This document shows positions 7,944-17,800 of a stretch of DNA of 64,000 nucleotides, piece after piece. The DNA is from Actinotalea subterranea. GTDB taxonomy: Bacteria > Actinomycetota > Actinomycetes > Actinomycetales > Cellulomonadaceae. The stretch is taken from contig NZ_VTTP01000002.1 in assembly GCF_008364845.1 (NCBI RefSeq), positions 62,001-126,000 of the forward strand, read 5' to 3'. The first letter of the stretch is position 1. Each line of letters starts with the position of its first letter. The position numbers and the translations under genes were made by a program. Below the pieces are notes generated by a model. The model saw only the letters and a list, made by a program, of their open reading frames with translations. It ran no database searches and was not told the origin of the DNA.

Positions 7944-9278
7944 TCACAGGGCCCGGCTCGCGAGCATCGCGCCCCACAGCGCGACGAAGTCGGGGAGCGT
8001 CTTGGCCGTCGTGGCGACGTCGACGACCTCGACGCCCGGCACGCGCAGCCCGAGGAGGGCACCAGCGGTCGCCATGCGGTGGTCGTGGTAGGTCTCGAAC
8101 GTCGCACCGTGCATGGGCCGCGGTGTCAGCACGAGTCCGTCGGCGGTCTGCTCGACCTGCCCCCCGAGGCGCGTGATCTCGGTCGCGAGCGCCGCGAGCC
8201 GATCGGTCTCGTGGCCGCGCACGTGCGCCACGCCCCGCAGCCGGGACGGCGAGTCCGCGAGCGCGGCGAGCGCGGCGATCGTCGGCGTGAGCTCGCCCGC
8301 CTCGTGCAGGTCGACGTCGATCCCGTGCACGACGCCGGTACCCGTGACGGTCATGACGTCACCGTCGAGGGTGGCCTGCCCGCCCATCGCCGTGAGGATG
8401 CCGGGCAGCAGCGCGCCCGGCTGCGTCGTGACGGCCGGCCAACGGGGCACCCGGACCGTCCCGCCGGCGACGAGCGCGGCGCAGAGGAAGGGTGCGGCGT
8501 TGGACAGGTCCGGCTCGACCGTGACGGTCGCCGCCGTCGGCACGCCGGGTGCGACGACCCAGAGGTCGGGGCGCGAGTCGTCGACGACGACGCCCGCCTC
8601 GCGGAGCACGCGCACGGTCATCTCGATGTGGGGCAGGCTCGGCAGCGTGCGGCCCGTGTTGCGGACGGTGAGCCCCTCCTCGAAGGCGGGCGCCGCGAGC
8701 AGCAGGCCCGACACGAACTGGCTCGAGGCGCTCGCGTCGACGTCGACGAGACCGCCGCGGGCGCGTCCCCGGCCGTCGACGGTGAACGGCAGGGTGCCGC
8801 GGCCGCCGTCGTCCACGCTGACGCCCAGCGCGCGGAGCGCCGCGAGCACGGGACCCACGGGTCGGGAGCGTGCCGTGGGCTCGCCGTCGAACCGCACGGT
8901 GCGCCCGACGAGCGCGGCGACCGGCGGGAGGAACCGCATGACGGTCCCGGCGAGGCCGCAGTCCACGTCGAGGAGACCCTCGTGCGCCGACGTCCCGGCG
9001 CGGGCGGCATCGAGCTCCAGGGGGCTGACGTGCCAGTCGGGGCCCGTGGTGTCGACCTGCGCGCCGAGCTGCTCGAGCGCGCGCGCCATGTTCAGGGTGT
9101 CGCGCGAGCTCAGGGCGCCGCGCAGGGTGCCGGGCCCGTCGGCGAGGGCCGCGAGCACGAGGTGCCTGGCCATGAGGGACTTCGAGCCCGGGACGGGGAC
9201 GACGGCGTCGAGCGGGCCGGTGGCCACGGGTGCGCTCCACGGAGCGGTCGGGCTGCTGTCCGGCGTCACGGTGGGCAT
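7944..9278 (-). CDS. aroA: 3-phosphoshikimate 1-carboxyvinyltransferase (EPSP synthase)
   Basis: A 444-residue enzyme transferring the enolpyruvyl group of PEP to shikimate 3-phosphate in the pathway to chorismate and aromatic amino acids. Visible motifs: [18 protein letters not shown] (PGSKS, substrate binding), RFLPPVAAL, and the C-terminal [17 protein letters not shown]. The ATG is preceded by TAGCCT at six bases distance (minus strand, 9285-9290) with no Shine-Dalgarno, so the mRNA is probably leaderless. It is first gene of aroA-rsgA-hisN. Confidence 0.95.
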   Translation of the reverse strand: MPTVTPDSSPTAPWSAPVATGPLDAVVPVPGSKSLMARHLVLAALADGPGTLRGALSSRDTLNMARALEQLGAQVDTTGPDWHVSPLELDAARAGTSAHEGLLDVDCGLAGTVMRFLPPVAALVGRTVRFDGEPTARSRPVGPVLAALRALGVSVDDGGRGTLPFTVDGRGRARGGLVDVDASASSQFVSGLLLAAPAFEEGLTVRNTGRTLPSLPHIEMTVRVLREAGVVVDDSRPDLWVVAPGVPTAATVTVEPDLSNAAPFLCAALVAGGTVRVPRWPAVTTQPGALLPGILTAMGGQATLDGDVMTVTGTGVVHGIDVDLHEAGELTPTIAALAALADSPSRLRGVAHVRGHETDRLAALATEITRLGGQVEQTADGLVLTPRPMHGATFETYHDHRMATAGALLGLRVPGVEVVDVATTAKTLPDFVALWGAMLASRAL

Positions 9279-9314
9279 GCGCCGAGGCTACCGGGGCAGC
9301 CGGTGGCGCCGCGG

Positions 9315-9367
9315 CTCGGTCCGCCCGGACGGCCGGCCCGGCGCCCGGACGGCAGGCCCGGACCGAG
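9315..9367. terminator. Hairpin with internal direct repeats between the DoxX gene and aroA
   Basis: CTCGGTCCG (9315-9323) pairs with CGGACCGAG (9359-9367). Inside are two 19-base copies of GCCCGGACGGC[C/A]GGCCCGG (9323-9341 and 9343-9361). It probably terminates the DoxX transcript ahead of the aroA promoter. Confidence 0.5.
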
Positions 9368-9408
9368 CGCCCGCGCAGCGCGTGGGGCGGGTGCCGCCAC
9401 GAGCGGCC

Positions 9409-10050
9409 TCAGGACGCGGCGCGACGGGCCTCTCGCACGGCCGCACGGGTCTGCCGGGCGGCCTCCGCGACCGCGAGCCGGGCCTCGCGCGCCGCCGCGT
9501 GGTCGACGCGAGCGTGCCCGATGCGCCAGCCCATGCTCGGCCGGCCCTCGCGGTCGGCGGCAACGGCGAGGGCGCCTCCGATCATCGAGAGGTTCCGCCA
9601 GAAGCGCTCCCGCAGGGCGGCCCGGTCCGCACCGCCCGCCCGCACGGAGGCCCCGGAGACCCCGCCCGTCGCGCCGACGGGACGTGCGAAGCGCCCGCGT
9701 TCCGGCGCGGCAGCGTCCGAGGCCGTCGCGACGAGGCGCGCGGACGCGCCGAACGGCTGGTTCACGACGGCGAGCGGCACCGTCAGCGCGGCGAGCGACA
9801 GGGCCGCGGTCCGCGGTGCCCGGCCGGTCGCGAGCATGAGGCCGGAGCAGAGCATGAGGGCGCCGTGCAGCCGCACGAGGCGGCGCAGGTCGGCGCTCCC
9901 GGGCGGTGCCGGGAGGTCGACCTTCGTCCCCAGCGCCTGCCATGACGCCTCGGCCCGCGCGACGTGCGGCGCCGGGGTGCGCACGGCGTCGAGCCCCTCG
10001 GTGATGAACCAGGCGGCGAACAGCGGTCGGGCGATCCGACGGACGAGCAT
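9409..10050 (-). CDS. DoxX family membrane protein
   Basis: A 213-residue protein. The N-terminus ([23 protein letters not shown]) and the helices [16 protein letters not shown] and [20 protein letters not shown] match the four-helix DoxX fold. A C-terminal ~90-residue Arg/Ala-rich extension follows ([17 protein letters not shown]... then a charged helix). DoxX proteins are linked to thiosulfate:quinone oxidoreduction or redox and thiol stress; the exact role here is not clear. It is divergent from sigR, a thiol-stress sigma factor, which fits a redox role. AGGAG Shine-Dalgarno before the ATG. Confidence 0.85.
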   Translation of the reverse strand: MLVRRIARPLFAAWFITEGLDAVRTPAPHVARAEASWQALGTKVDLPAPPGSADLRRLVRLHGALMLCSGLMLATGRAPRTAALSLAALTVPLAVVNQPFGASARLVATASDAAAPERGRFARPVGATGGVSGASVRAGGADRAALRERFWRNLSMIGGALAVAADREGRPSMGWRIGHARVDHAAAREARLAVAEAARQTRAAVREARRAAS

Positions 10051-10174
10051 CGTTGTCTCCTCATGGTGGCTGCGCGCGGGCCGTACCTGCTCCGCACGCT
10101 AACGCGTCCGCGGGCGTGCGGCACGGGCTGCGGCCTGCCCCGCCGGTCTCCGCGCCATCTCGTCGGGCGTGCGG

Positions 10175-10200
10175 GGAATCGGTCGGCGGCCGCGCGTGTT
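10175..10200 (+). promoter_or_regulatory. SigR-type autoregulatory promoter upstream of sigR
   Basis: GGAAT (10175-10179), exactly 18 bases, then GTT (10198-10200). This matches the published SigR/SigH consensus GGAAT-N18-GTT. Transcription would start near 10207, two or three bases before the in-frame ATG at 10210, giving a longer SigR isoform. Confidence 0.8.
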
Positions 10201-10288
10201 CTCACCCACATGACCTCGACCGTCCTGGAGCGACCGTCCGTGGCGCGCGACCTGGCGACCGGGTGGCCGCCCTCGGCCGTGCAGCCAG

Positions 10289-10294
10289 TAGGCT
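10289..10294 (+). promoter_or_regulatory. Leaderless -10 box for the short sigR start
   Basis: TAGGCT lies eight bases before the ATG at 10303, and no Shine-Dalgarno precedes that ATG. This fits a housekeeping promoter producing a leaderless mRNA for the shorter SigR. No convincing -35 is visible. Confidence 0.5.
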
Positions 10295-10302
10295 CGTGGT
10301 TG

Positions 10303-10950
10303 ATGAGCGAGGAGACCCACCGGGCCCCCGAGGCGGAGGACTCCGGCGCCCGGGCCGCCCGGTTCGAGCAGGAGGCGCTGGTCTACGTCGACCAGCTGTA
10401 CTCGGCCGCCCTGCGGATGACGCGCAACCCGTCCGACGCCGAGGACCTCGTCCAGGAGACGATCGCCAAGGCGTTCGCCGCGTTCCACCAGTACCGGCCG
10501 GGGACCAACCTCAAGGCGTGGCTGTACCGGATCCTGACCAACACCTTCATCAACACGTACCGGAAGAAGCAGCGCGAGCCGCTGCAGTCCGGTGCCGACG
10601 AGATCGAGGACTGGCAGATCGCGCGGGCGGCCTCCCACACGTCGACGGGGCTGCGCTCGGCCGAGGCCGAGGCGCTGGACAACCTGCCGGACTCGGACGT
10701 CAAGGCGGCCCTGCAGTCGATCGGCGAGGAGTTCCGCATCGCGGTGTACCTGGCCGACGTCGAGGGGTTCGCCTACAAGGAGATCGCCGAGATCATGGGC
10801 ACCCCGATCGGCACCGTGATGTCGCGCCTGCACCGTGGCCGCCGTCAGCTCCGGGAGCTGCTCACCGACTACGCGCGCGAACGAGGGCTCGTACCTGCTG
10901 CCCCGCCCGTGCCGGCCGGGTCGTCCACGGGGGAAGGGGAGGACGCGTGA
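10303..10950 (+). CDS. sigR: ECF-type RNA polymerase sigma factor SigR/SigH (thiol-oxidative stress)
   Basis: A 215-residue group IV sigma factor. Region 2 is [34 protein letters not shown]...[22 protein letters not shown]; region 4 is [40 protein letters not shown]. Close relatives direct transcription of thioredoxin, mycothiol and proteolysis genes after disulfide stress. A second in-frame ATG at 10210 adds 31 residues and sits directly downstream of a SigR-type promoter, as in Streptomyces where the longer SigR' is an unstable product. The anti-sigma gene overlaps the stop (GTGA). Confidence 0.93.
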   Translation: MSEETHRAPEAEDSGARAARFEQEALVYVDQLYSAALRMTRNPSDAEDLVQETIAKAFAAFHQYRPGTNLKAWLYRILTNTFINTYRKKQREPLQSGADEIEDWQIARAASHTSTGLRSAEAEALDNLPDSDVKAALQSIGEEFRIAVYLADVEGFAYKEIAEIMGTPIGTVMSRLHRGRRQLRELLTDYARERGLVPAAPPVPAGSSTGEGEDA

Positions 10951-11258
10951 GCGCCGATCACACGGACGACGCCGGGACCACGGCCCCGCACGGCCACGCG
11001 CCGCACGACCATGCCGTCGACTGCACCGAGGCCCTCTCGCGCCTGTTCGAGTTCCTCGACGCGGAGGTCGACGAGCTCGAGGGCGACCGGATCCGCCAGC
11101 ACCTCGCCGACTGCGAGCCGTGCCTCGCGGAGTACGACGTCGAGGACCACCTCAAGAAGCTCGTGCGCAGGTCCTGCTTGGACGCCGCGCCCGCCGAGCT
11201 GCACGTGCGGATCCGTCAGCAGCTGACGATCCTGCGCACCCAGGTAGAGCTGGGCTGA
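10947..11258 (+). CDS. rsrA: Zinc-binding anti-sigma factor RsrA
   Basis: A 103-residue anti-sigma factor of the ZAS family, GTG start overlapping the sigR stop. It has the redox-sensing set: Cys in [14 protein letters not shown], then the H-x3-C-x2-C motif HLADCEPC, and a further Cys (RRSC). In the family these residues bind zinc; oxidation to a disulfide releases zinc and frees SigR. The His-rich N-terminal extension ([13 protein letters not shown]) is longer than usual and may add metal binding. It forms a two-gene operon with sigR. Confidence 0.92.
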   Translation: MSADHTDDAGTTAPHGHAPHDHAVDCTEALSRLFEFLDAEVDELEGDRIRQHLADCEPCLAEYDVEDHLKKLVRRSCLDAAPAELHVRIRQQLTILRTQVELG

Positions 11259-11312
11259 CCGCCCGGCCCGGGTCGCGGACCTCGGTTCTCAGAGCCGAGC
11301 CGGACCGAGCCG

Positions 11313-11350
11313 GACGGCGGGCGTCCCTGGTGAACCAGGGGCCCGCCGTC
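11313..11350. terminator. Bidirectional hairpin between rsrA and the bL37 gene
   Basis: Left arm 11313-11330 and right arm 11335-11350 form a ~16-bp stem with a 2-base bulge and a TGAA loop. It lies between convergent genes. Confidence 0.75.
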
Positions 11351-11356
11351 GGCGGC

Positions 11357-11431
11357 TCAGGCGTTGGGACGGTTGCCGTGGTTGGCGGCGCTGCCCTTGC
11401 GGGAGCGGCGCTTGCGACCGCGCTTGCTCAT
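11357..11431 (-). CDS. 50S ribosomal protein bL37 (24 residues)
   Basis: The 24-residue product begins MSKRGRKRRSRKG and ends ANHGNRPNA. It is extremely basic and matches the actinobacteria-specific large-subunit protein bL37 first seen in mycobacterial ribosome structures. An AAGGAG Shine-Dalgarno is correctly spaced before the ATG, and a strong hairpin follows the stop. It is too short for routine gene calling. It sits between the sigR-rsrA operon and pilT. Confidence 0.88.
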   Translation of the reverse strand: MSKRGRKRRSRKGSAANHGNRPNA

Positions 11432-11572
11432 GGCTGGCTCCTTGCTCTGACAGACCGACCGAATGGACGGACGGCGGCGTCCATGGTCCCACACCGGCGA
11501 CCGTGCGCGGTGCGCCGTACTCGGGGGCCCGCGCCGTTCAAGTCCGGACCCCGGACGCCCGATGGACCAGAG

Positions 11573-12655
11573 GTGAGCGCACAGTCCGTCATCCCCCTCC
11601 TGCACGCCCTCGTGAGCGCCAACGGCTCCGACCTGCACTGCAAGGTCGGCTCCGCGCCGCGCGTGCGCGTCGACGGCCGTCTGCGCCGGCTCCAGGTGCC
11701 CGACCTGACCCCCGCCGACACCATCAACATGGTCGCCGAGGTCCTGCCCGCGGAGACCCGCGACGAGTTCGAGCGGACGCACGAGGCGGACTTCGCCTTC
11801 TCGCTCAGCGGCGTCGGCCGGTTCCGGGTCAACGCCTACCAGGCGCGCGGGACGCTCGGCCTCGTGTTCCGTCGGGTCTCGATGGGCGCGCAGACGCTCG
11901 AGGAGCTCGGGCTCCCGGAGATCGTCGGGGAGCTCGCGCTCGAGCCGCGCGGCCTCGTGCTGGTGACGGGCCCGACGGGCTCGGGCAAGACGACGACGCT
12001 CGCGTCGATGGTCGACCTCGTCAACACGTACAAGGAGGTCAACATCGTCACGATCGAGGACCCCATCGAGGTGCTGCACAAGGACAAGAAGGCGATCGTC
12101 TCCCAGCGCGAGGTGCGGTTCGACACGGCGGACTTCACGGTCGCGCTGCGTGCGGCGATGCGCCAGGACCCCGACGTGATCCTCGTCGGCGAGATGCGTG
12201 ACGTCGAGACCGTGCGTGCGGCGCTGTCCGCGGCCGAGACGGGCCACCTCGTCCTGTCGACGCTCCACACGATCGACGCGCAGGAGACGATCAACCGCAT
12301 CGTCGACTTCTTCCCGCCGCACGAGCAGAAGCAGATCCGCGGAGCGCTCGCCCAGGCGCTGCGCGGCGTCGTCTCGCAGCGCCTGTCCCGGCGCGCGGAC
12401 GCCTCGGGCCGGGTCGCGGTCATCGAGGTCATGGTCAACACGGGCCGCACCGCCGAGGCGATCGTCGACCCGTTCAACGCACCGCCCATCGAGGACCTGA
12501 TCCGCGAGGGCGAGTACTACAAGATGCAGACCTTCGACCAGCACATCTTCACGCTGGTGCGCGACGGCGTCATCACCTACGAGGACGGCTGCCTCGTGGC
12601 CAGCAACCCGCAGGACCTGACGGTCGAGCTCCGGGCCGCCGGCATCGTGCACTGA
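11573..12655 (+). CDS. pilT: Type IV pilus retraction ATPase PilT (stand-alone)
   Basis: A 360-residue hexameric secretion ATPase. The N-terminal PAS-like part begins VIPLLHALVSANGSDLHCKVG. The motor has Walker A GPTGSGKTTT, the Asp box VTIEDPIEVLH, Walker B DPDVILVGEMRDVET, and the His box TGHLVLSTLHT. PilT powers retraction and twitching. GTG at 11573 is chosen because it gives the family N-terminus; an in-frame ATG at 11483 would add 30 unrelated residues. No other pilus gene adjoins it, so its partners must lie elsewhere. Confidence 0.88.
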   Translation: MSAQSVIPLLHALVSANGSDLHCKVGSAPRVRVDGRLRRLQVPDLTPADTINMVAEVLPAETRDEFERTHEADFAFSLSGVGRFRVNAYQARGTLGLVFRRVSMGAQTLEELGLPEIVGELALEPRGLVLVTGPTGSGKTTTLASMVDLVNTYKEVNIVTIEDPIEVLHKDKKAIVSQREVRFDTADFTVALRAAMRQDPDVILVGEMRDVETVRAALSAAETGHLVLSTLHTIDAQETINRIVDFFPPHEQKQIRGALAQALRGVVSQRLSRRADASGRVAVIEVMVNTGRTAEAIVDPFNAPPIEDLIREGEYYKMQTFDQHIFTLVRDGVITYEDGCLVASNPQDLTVELRAAGIVH

Positions 12656-12673
12656 CGGCGCGGCGTCCTGACG

Positions 12674-12706
12674 TCGCGCGCGGCCCGGTGCGAGCCGGGC
12701 GCGCGT
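12674..12706. terminator. GC-rich hairpin between pilT and the SGNH gene
   Basis: GCGCGCGGCCCGG and CCGGGCGCGCG can form a stem with a small bulge around TGCGAG. The genes on either side are convergent. Confidence 0.45.
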
Positions 12707-12716
12707 GGGCGGGGAG

Positions 12717-13322
12717 CTAGACCGCGTCCTCGGGCAGGCCCAGCCACCGGTGCCAGCCGGTGTGGAGCACGAGCCACGCCATGAGCCCGTAGCCGGCCTG
12801 ACCGGGCGTCTGGCCGTCACCGCTCGCGAGGTCCGCGAGCCACTGGTCGTGCTGCGCGAGCGGCGCGTACGTCTCGACGTAGGGCACCCGGCGTCGGCCG
12901 GCGACGTCGGCGAACGCGGCCGAGAGCTCGGCCTGGCGGTCGGGCTCCCCGTGCGCGGTGGGCGGCGGGCCGACGACGAAGGTGCTCAGGCGGCGGGACT
13001 CCGCCACGTCGAGGATGTTGGCGAGGTTGAGCCTGCTGCGTGCGAGGGAGACGCCCGCGGCGAGGTCGGCGTGGCCGAGCCCGATGACGAGGTGGTGGCT
13101 GCCGTCGGGCGGCGGCGGGCCGAACCGGATCGCGGTCTCGGCCTCCCAGCGGCCCGAGAGCGCCGTGGTGGTCTCCTGGGGCACCGCGAGCGTCATCACG
13201 TAGGGCGACGGCTCGAGGGGCGTGCGCGCCGTGACGCGCCCCACCCAGCCGAGCCCCTTCGGGTCGCCCGTGCCGGCGACGAGCTCGTCGCCGATCACAC
13301 AGATGCGCTGTGCGCGGTCCAC
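12717..13322 (-). CDS. SGNH/GDSL-like protein lacking the usual catalytic residues
   Basis: A 201-residue protein with the SGNH-hydrolase layout. Block I reads ICVIGDELVAGTGDPKGLGW, where the nucleophile Ser of GDSL is replaced by Glu. Block III is GLGHADLAAGVS. The final block reads DGQTPGQAGYGLMAWLVLH, where the catalytic Asp-x-x-His is lost. It therefore probably has the fold without classical esterase chemistry, or uses an altered mechanism. GGGAGG Shine-Dalgarno before the GTG start (VDRAQRICV). Partner or substrate unknown. Confidence 0.78.
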   Translation of the reverse strand: MDRAQRICVIGDELVAGTGDPKGLGWVGRVTARTPLEPSPYVMTLAVPQETTTALSGRWEAETAIRFGPPPPDGSHHLVIGLGHADLAAGVSLARSRLNLANILDVAESRRLSTFVVGPPPTAHGEPDRQAELSAAFADVAGRRRVPYVETYAPLAQHDQWLADLASGDGQTPGQAGYGLMAWLVLHTGWHRWLGLPEDAV

Positions 13323-13473
13323 CAGGTCCTCCCGCAGGTCGATGACGTCTGCGTGCCAGTCTGGTGGACCCGGACCGTGAGGCAGGGGAGGACGCGCTGA
13401 CGGAGCGTGCCGGGGGATGCGCGCCCTGGTCGCCGGGCGGCTGCTCCGGGGGCCACGCGGCGTCGTACGGGGG

Positions 13474-13653
13474 TCAGGGCAGGCGCGCAGCGCCCCTCGG
13501 CCCGTACGCGGCGTCGCCCGTCTCGTACCAGGCCGGGTGGGACGCGGGTGGCGGTCGACGCCCGTACCCGTCGCCGCGCACGGTGCGGACCAGGGCGACG
13601 CCGAGGGTGACGGCGGCCACGGAGACCAGGAGCAGGATCACGACGAGGCTCAT
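13474..13653 (-). CDS. Small single-span membrane protein
   Basis: A 59-residue product. Residues 2-24 form one hydrophobic helix (SLVVILLLVSVAAVTLGVAL) followed by a basic, Pro/Gly/Tyr-rich cytoplasmic tail (RTVRGDGYGRRPPPASHPAW). The ATG is preceded by a weak purine stretch. It is divergent from the GlxA-type regulator. Its composition and topology look like a real small protein rather than a shadow frame, but I know no family for it. Confidence 0.58.
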   Translation of the reverse strand: MSLVVILLLVSVAAVTLGVALVRTVRGDGYGRRPPPASHPAWYETGDAAYGPRGAARLP

Positions 13654-13746
13654 GGCAGAGAGTCTTCTCTCGCCGAGGATCTGCCACGAGTGGCGCGTCC
13701 GTCGATGTTCGTCGACTTCCTGCCACCGTCGTGCCACGATGCGTGG

Positions 13747-14715
13747 ATGCTGCGTTCCGTGACCGCGATCGTCCTGCCGGGTGTGGCGCCGTTCGAGCTC
13801 GGCGTCGTCTGCGAGATCTTCGGCATCGACCGGAGCGACACGGGGGGCCCCGCCTTCGACTTCTCGGTCTGCACGCCGAGCCCGGGCCTCGTCCCCGCCA
13901 AGACAGGCCTGTCGATCCTCGTCGAGCAGGACCTGAGCCGGGCCGACGACGCCGACCTCGTGGTGGTGCCCGCCTACGGCGACGACAGGGACGTGCCCGA
14001 CGTCGTGCTCCAGGCCGTGCGCGACGCCGAGGCGCGCGGGGCGTGGGTCATGAGCGTGTGCAGCGGTGCCTTCGCGCTGGGCCGCGCGGGCCTCCTCGAC
14101 GGTCGCCGCTGCACCACGCACTGGATGTACACCGACCGCCTGGCCGAGCAGTTCCCGCTCGCCGAGGTCGACCCGGCCGTGCTCTACGCCGAGGACCGCC
14201 GTGTCGTGACCAGCGCAGGCACCGCCGCGGGCATCGACGCGGGCCTGCACCTCGTGCGGCGCGAGCTGGGCGCCGCGGCTGCGGCGGCCATCGCACGCCG
14301 CATGGTCGTCCCGCCGCACCGAGACGGCGGGCAGGCGCAGTACATCGACACACCCATCCCGTGCGGTGACGGCGAGCTGGCTCCCGTGCTCACGTGGATC
14401 GTGGAGCACCTCGAGGAGGAGATCACCGTGCCGTCGCTCGCACGGCGAGCGCGGATGTCGGAGCGCACGTTCGCGCGGCGCTTCCGCGCGGAGACGGGCA
14501 CGACGCCCGCGGGGTGGACGGCGCGTCAGCGGCTGCTGCGCGCCCAGGAGCTGCTCGAGGGCACCGACCTGCCGATCGAGGAGGTCGGTCGACGCGCGGG
14601 CTTCGGCGGCGCCGCCGGCCTGCGCCACCACTTCGCGCGGTCGATCGGGACGAGCCCGCTCGCCTACCGCAGGGCGTTCGCCGCCCCCGCGACCTCGGCC
14701 GCCGCGCTCTCCTGA
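13747..14715 (+). CDS. GlxA-family transcriptional regulator (DJ-1/PfpI domain plus AraC HTH)
   Basis: A 322-residue regulator. Residues ~1-185 form a DJ-1/PfpI-like domain with the elbow VMSVCSGAFALGRAGLLDGR and the following THW. Residues ~215-315 form an AraC-type double HTH (ITVPSLARRARMSERTFARRFRAETG, then LPIEEVGRRAGFGGAAGLRHHF). Such proteins often control genes for small nitrogen or amine compounds; the ligand is unknown here. The frame is open upstream, but MLRSVTAIVLPG is the standard family start, with CACGAT six bases before it. Confidence 0.88.
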   Translation: MLRSVTAIVLPGVAPFELGVVCEIFGIDRSDTGGPAFDFSVCTPSPGLVPAKTGLSILVEQDLSRADDADLVVVPAYGDDRDVPDVVLQAVRDAEARGAWVMSVCSGAFALGRAGLLDGRRCTTHWMYTDRLAEQFPLAEVDPAVLYAEDRRVVTSAGTAAGIDAGLHLVRRELGAAAAAAIARRMVVPPHRDGGQAQYIDTPIPCGDGELAPVLTWIVEHLEEEITVPSLARRARMSERTFARRFRAETGTTPAGWTARQRLLRAQELLEGTDLPIEEVGRRAGFGGAAGLRHHFARSIGTSPLAYRRAFAAPATSAAALS

Positions 14716-14749
14716 CCCACACCGGGTGCGCGACGGACCACCCGGTCCC

Positions 14750-14782
14750 GCTCCTCGGCGTCCCGGGCGGACGTCGAGGAGC
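14750..14782. terminator. Bidirectional hairpin between the GlxA-type gene and kgd
   Basis: A 14-bp stem (14750-14763 with 14769-14782, one G-T pair) with a 5-base loop between convergent genes. Confidence 0.75.
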
Positions 14783-14803
14783 CTGGGGCCGGGCGGCGGC
14801 GGG

Positions 14804-17800
14804 TCAGCGCGCGAACGCCTCCTCGACGAGGGCGACCTGCTCGCTCGCGTGCTTCTTGGACGAGCCCGCCGCCGGCGAGGCGGACGCGGCGCGTGAGACA
14901 CGTCGCACCGGGCGCCCCAGCTCGGGCGCGAGCTGCACCGTGATGAACGTCCACGCGCCCTGGTTGGCCGGCTCCTCCTGGACCCAGACCAGCTCGGCGT
15001 CACCGAACGGGGCGACGGCGTCGGCCACGCCCTGCGGGTCGAGCGGGTAGAGCTGCTCGAGGCGCACGATGGCCGTCCGGGTGTCGCCGGTCTTGGTGCG
15101 GTGCGCGAGCAGGTCGTAGTAGACCTTCCCCGAGCACAGGAGCACACGGTCGACCCCACCGGGACCCACGTCCGGGTCGCCGATGACCGGGCGGAACGTG
15201 CCCGTCGTGAAGTCCTCCACGGGCGACGACGCGGCCTTGAGGCGCAGCATCGACTTGGGCGTGGCCACCACGAGCGGCCGCCGCGGGCGGTCGTACGCCT
15301 GGCGACGCAGGAGGTGGAAGTAGGAGGCCGGCGTGCTCGGTGCCGCGACGGTCATGTTGTCCTCCGCGCACAGCTGGAGGAACCGCTCGATGCGGGCCGA
15401 GGAGTGGTCGGGTCCCTGGCCCTCGAACCCGTGCGGGAGGAGCAGCACGACGGAGGAGCGCTGCCCCCACTTCTGCTCGGCCGAGGAGATGAACTCGTCG
15501 ACGATCGTCTGGGCGCCGTTCGCGAAGTCCCCGAACTGCGCCTCCCACAGCACGAGAGCGTCCGGACGCTCGACCGAGTAGCCGTACTCGAAGCCCATCG
15601 CGGCGTACTCGGAGAGCGAGGAGTCGTACACCCAGAACTTCGCCTGGTCGCTCGAGAGGTACACGAGCGGGGTCCACTCGGCCCCGGTCTCGCGGTCGTG
15701 GAGCACGGCGTGGCGCTGCACGAAGGTCCCGCGGCGCGAGTCCTGCCCGGCGAGGCGCACGGGCGTGCCCTCGACGAGCAGGGACCCGAAGGCCAGGATC
15801 TCGCCGAAGCCCCAGTCGATGCCGCCCTCGCGGGACATCAGCTCACGCTTGGCCTGGAGCGCCTCGAGCTTGGGGTGGACGGTGAAGCCGGCCGGGGGGC
15901 GCACGTGCGCCCGGCCGATGCGGTGCAGCACCTCGGGGTCGACCGCGGTCTTCCAGCCGACCATGATGCCGGCGTCCTCGAGCTGGGACTCGGGCTTCTC
16001 CAGGCCCGCGATCGGCTCGGCCGACGCGGGCGGCGTGTAGCCACCCTCGCGCGTCTCCGTGAACACGTGCTCGAGCCGGCTCTGGTAGTCCTGGAGCACC
16101 TGCGACGCCTCGTCGACGGTGATGTCCCCGCGGCTCACGAGCGCCTCGGTGTAGAGCTTGCGCGCCGACCGCTTGGCCTCGATGAGGTTGTACATGAGCG
16201 GCTGCGTCATCGAGGGGTCGTCGCCCTCGTTGTGACCGCGGCGGCGGTAGCAGATCATGTCGATGATCACGTCACGGTCGAACTGCTCGCGGAACTCGAA
16301 CGCTAGCTCGGCGACGCGCACGCACGCCTCGGGGTCGTCCCCGTTGACGTGGAAGATCGGGACCTGGAGGCCCTTGGCGACGTCGGTGCAGTAGTACGTC
16401 GAGCGGGACGAGGACGGCCCCGTCGTGAAGCCCACCTGGTTGTTCACGATGACGTGCACGGTGCCGCCGGTGCGGTACCCGCGCAGCTGCGCGAGGTTGA
16501 GCGTCTCGACGACCACGCCCTGGCCGGCGAACGCGGCGTCGCCGTGGATGAGGATCGGCAGCACGGAGAAGCCGTCGCCGCCGAGGTCGATGCGGTCCTG
16601 CTTGGCCCGCACGATGCCCTCGAGCACCGGGTCGACGGCCTCGAGGTGCGACGGGTTCGCGGCCAGGTACACCTGCGTGGACGCGCCCGACTCCGCCGTG
16701 AACGTGCCCTCGGTGCCGAGGTGGTACTTGACGTCACCCGAGCCCTGGACGCTCTTGGGGTCCTGGTTGCCCTCGAACTCCGCGAAGATCTGGCCGTAGC
16801 TCTTGCCCGCGAGGTTCGCGAGCACGTTGAGCCGCCCGCGGTGCGACATGCCGATGCAGACCTCGTCGAGACCGTTCTCGGCGGCCCGGGACAGGACGGC
16901 GTCCAGGAGCGGGATGAGCGACTCGCCACCCTCGAGCGAGAAGCGCTTCTGCCCGACGAACTTGGTCTGGAGGAAGGTCTCGAAGGCCTCCGCCGCGTTG
17001 AGGCGGCGCAGGATGCGCAGCTGGTCCTCGCGCGGCGTGCGGGCGTAGCCCGACTCGAGACGCTCCTGGAGCCAGCGGCGCTGACGCGGGTCCTGCAGGT
17101 GCATGTACTCGACGCCGACGGTGCGGCAGTACGAGTCGCGCAGCAGCCCGAGGATCTCCCGCAGCGTGGCCTTCGGCTTGCCCGTGAAGCCCGCCGTCGG
17201 GAAGACGCGGTCGAGGTCCCACAGGGTCAGGCCGTGGCTCTGGATGTCCAGGTCCGGGTGCTTGCGCTGGCGGTAGGCGAGCGGGTCCGTCTCCGCCATG
17301 AGGTGCCCGCGCGAGCGGTACGCGTGGATGAGCTCGGCGATGCGCGCGGGCTTGGCGAGCTCGGTGTCCTGGTCGACGGTGTTGTCGCGGACCCAGCGGA
17401 CGGGCTCGTAGGGCACGCGCAGCGCGGTGAAGACGCGCTCGTAGAAGCCGCCCTCGCCGAGGAGCTTGGCGCCGACGATGCGCAGGAAGTCACCGGACTG
17501 CGCACCCTGGATGATCCGGTGGTCGTACGTCGAGGTGAGCGTGAGGACCTTCGAGACGCCGAGGCGGGCGAGCTGCTCGTCGGAGGCGCCCTGGAACTCG
17601 GCCGGGTAGTCCATGGCGCCGACGCCGACGATCGTGCCCTGGCCGGCCATGAGCCGCGGGACGGAGTGCACCGTGCCGAGGGTCCCCGGGTTGGTGAGCG
17701 AGATCGTGGTCCCCGCGAAGTCCTCGACGGTGAGCTTGTTGGCCCGCGCGCGCCGGACGAGGTCCTCGTACGCGGCGACGAACTGACCGAAGTCCATCGT

